From Rusavskia elegans (Eukaryota > Ascomycota > Lecanoromycetes > Teloschistales > Teloschistaceae): DNA of 64,000 nt. Location of the stretch: positions 30,752 to 94,751 of the forward strand of contig SAUG01000171.1 in the NCBI GenBank assembly GCA_011316305.1, read 5' to 3'. Positions 61,633 through 64,000 of the stretch are shown piece after piece. Each line of letters begins with the position of its first letter. Positions within the stretch are counted from its first letter, which is position 1. A model generated the notes under the pieces. It was not told where the DNA came from, ran no database searches, and was given only the letters and a program-made list of their open reading frames with translations. A program made the translations under genes and the position numbers.

Positions 61633-63856
61633 ATGCTCGAGAATGTGGAGGCATCGGTAAGTCGAGTGTCCTCGTATTGCCGCGCTTCCTACTCCATTAC
61701 TAACTTCTTAGACAAAACTTGTTCGGCCAGAATCACCGCATGCTCGGGAGAGGGTACTGGCCGTTGACGAGAGCCATCAGACCCCGTCGTCGGAACCAAC
61801 ATGGATTGCCATAGCAGCGGGAGGAAAACACACATTCACGGAATGCATCCTACATGCTGCGCCGATTGGGATGACCATATGGATCCTTGTGTCCAATGGA
61901 TGCAGCCTATATTGGAAAGATGCTGGATACGAATACCAGACCCCAATCCTACAAGCCTTGCAATATTTGGCCAAACTTCACGAGTTGATGATGGGAGCCT
62001 CGCTGGCGCAGGTTACTCTTCACCGCATACATCGCGGCCTCTGTACGTCTGACGGGCTTCCCTTAGGTTTGGTGACTGCTGCGTACCAGCTCTCGTCTAT
62101 CACCTATCTCATCGCGCCTGAATTCCGCAAATCTTGTCGCCTTCCGCCAGGAATCAAGTCGATATTGTCTCGAGTATCATTACTCGGACTGATAGTCGTT
62201 GTGTTCCTATTGACCCTAGTCACGGGTCCGTCTTCGGCCGTAGCAATGATACCAAGGCTAGACTGGTGGGATCACACGAATGCATACCCTGAAGCATCCG
62301 AGCAGGCATTCATGAGATACAGAGCTTCTGACCTGTGGCCTACCTCTATCACAAAAGAGTCGATACCTCCCAGCTGTGCGGATACTGATAGCGCCGACGC
62401 AGAATATTGCCCCTACAGTGGCTACGAGGTGGTGAGCGAGTGGGTTGGCGCGCACCAGAATCAGGGGCAAGCACCAAACCTCACAGTCACTAGCCACGGT
62501 GGTGCCACCCGACATCTAGCCTCTAAGTATGACGACAAAAGCGCCGGATGGACAATCACATCAACGGTCGGTTATAAAGAAGCCTGGGATTTGGGTGCGT
62601 TCTGGCAATACGCTGTTGGACAGAGTCGAAGCCTTGCTCAACTGGAACGGCCAAGAATTGCTCCTGGCTTCGTCGATCGCACTCAAATAAGGAAGCCAGA
62701 GGTCCGAGTCCAGTGTGCAGCCTATTATTCATGGAATTCACGAGACCTTGAGCTCCCAAGTCAACATCTGGTTAATTGGGATAACCAGCTTTCGAACACG
62801 GGCCCCTGGTTGATCCCATCTTCGATACTCAGGTCTCAATCAAGGTTTCATGATCTATTTCCAGACGCCAATGATGAAGACCAAAAACACCTGCATCAAA
62901 TCCCCACTGCCTTCACCTGGGTTGATACATCCGGTATCTCCAACGGCCCTTCAATCGGTGCGGTCTTCGCTGTGAACACTCCGAATCAATCTGTGGCTTT
63001 GGTCCCCTGTTCCATTGCGGCCTATTGGACACCAACCTCGATATTCCTAGATCCAAAGTCTGAGATGGTCATACAAGACGAGACGCCAGATCCGCTCAAA
63101 CAATCGCTTGCCGGGCTACGGATGACCATCGCATCCGATTGGGCGGACGCAATGAACCCCAATTTCCGAGAGGATAATGGCTTGGAAACGACCTACATCC
63201 AGCATATGATGGAACGATACAACAATAACAGCAGCAGCCCCGTCATTTTCTCCGAGCCTGGATACGGACAGGAGTCGATACCCTGGCGGATCGCAACGGC
63301 TCTTGGCCTCTACCTTACCGAAGCCCTCGCGCGTGTTCAGTCAACGTTCTGGAACGGGACAGTCCTCTGTCATACAAATGTGACCAATCAGGAGAATGTG
63401 TACATATTGGGCAACCTCAACGCCAACAACCCACAATGGTGGCCTGAGAACAAGACCTTCACGGATTACGCCCACGAGCAAGGCTGGGCGGAGCTCGAGT
63501 TCGTTGTTCAACGATACGGCTACGGCTGGGGCTTTCGAGGCGTGCCTATCAAACTTGCAGCTGCGGTGCTGGTTCTACAAGCCTTGCTGGGTCTTACTCA
63601 TATGGGTGTCATCGTATTTGGCGGCTGGAACGCAAGGTCATGGTCGACAATGGGAGAGATGTTGGTCTTGGCCATCAACTCCTCACCTTCTGAAAGACTA
63701 GGAGGAACGGCTGCCGGCGTTGACGATCATCTGTGGGGAGAACCAGTGAAGATTCGTGAAACGAGAGATCGGCACTTGGAGCTGGTGCTGGATGGTGGAT
63801 TACCACCTGAAAGGGAGGTTGGACTGAGGCCCAGGAAAGGCCGTGGTTATCGATGA
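61633..63856 (+). CDS. Membrane protein with large N-glycosylated domain, family unknown
   Basis: Predicted 722 aa. Exon 1 (61633-61656, eight codons MLENVEAS) joins exon 2 (61712-63856) over a 55-nt intron with GTAAGT, a CTAAC branch and TAG, keeping frame. This adds 61 residues upstream of the long single frame. Hydrophobic segments: about 52-75 (AAPIGMTIWILVSNGC), a moderately hydrophobic stretch about 120-145, a clear helix about 165-187 (GLIVVVFLLTLVTG), and one near the C-terminus (KLAAAVLVLQALLGLTHMGV). Between the last two lie about 430 residues with several NxS/T sites (NLT, NQS, NGT, NVT, NKT) and cysteines, so this part is probably outside the cell or in the secretory lumen. The cytoplasmic tail is Arg-rich. 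The layout resembles large membrane proteins common in Pezizomycotina, but I cannot name a function. Confidence 0.72.
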
Positions 63857-64000
63857 GATTTGTTCAACAACAGCGACGCTTGTACAAACAATGGCTCTGG
63901 TGCCAACACTGGATCAATCCCCTCCAACAATGCGCCAAAGTCCATCATGAAAGCCCAAATATCATACTTCATGTCAACTCTCCAACCTTCCTCGATTCAA
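63847..64000 (-). CDS. Possible 3' end of a convergent gene (partial)
   Basis: The minus strand has an open frame ending in TAA at 63849-63847 with protein-like sequence (DMKYDIWAFMMDFGALLEGI, VLAPEPLFVQASLLL). It is closed by TGA at 63999-63997, so an intron acceptor would have to lie just inside the edge. Its last codons overlap the end of the plus-strand gene by 10 bp. Without the rest it cannot be confirmed. Confidence 0.3.

Overview
The window comes from a filamentous ascomycete (Pezizomycotina; a Dothideomycete would fit, but I cannot prove the class). The evidence is short 50-60 nt introns with GTAAGT/GTATGT donors and CTAAC/CTGAC branch sites, a highly reducing polyketide synthase, a fungal HSP70-like ATPase, a Ccc1-type transporter, and a huge AT-rich block in which CpA and TpG dinucleotides are almost absent, the classic footprint of repeat-induced point mutation (RIP).

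Layout. 1-1392: the 3' end of a highly reducing PKS (linker, ketoreductase, ACP). 1560 to about 38850: a transposon graveyard. It holds five copies of a 410-bp-LTR Ty3/Gypsy family, each with its 5-bp target duplication still visible. It also holds a second Ty3-like pol on the minus strand, Ty1/Copia-like remnants, a 182-bp-LTR short element, a poly-A-tailed LINE/SINE-like family, three groups of MITEs and one isolated tRNA-like gene. Many are nested and the order of insertion can be read directly: a 10-bp-TSD element at 18561 was split by a pol-type Gypsy copy (18950-33546), which was itself split by five later insertions.

About 38855-50000: sequence of normal base composition that is full of broken reading frames on the minus strand: an SF1-helicase-like fragment, a lysine-rich/acidic protein, a frame opened only by suppressing nonsense codons, and a kinase-like relic. 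Two stops I examined fit C-to-T change at CpA, so mild RIP may have leaked from the island into flanking genes.

50000-64000: ordinary gene-dense sequence with Ccc1/VIT-type metal transporter (51928-52963), Rad10/ERCC1 nuclease subunit (53343-54476), a small hypothetical ORF, a seven-exon HSP70-like ATPase (55185-57453), a single-pass membrane protein (58419-59810), a multi-exon membrane protein (61633-63856) and a partial minus-strand ORF at the edge. No pathway links these genes.

The most interesting structural point is that the 410-bp-LTR family exists here as two complementary classes: copies carrying a Gag with zinc knuckle but no reverse transcriptase, and copies carrying protease-RT-RNaseH-integrase but no Gag. 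All positions were read by eye; no search or alignment was run.
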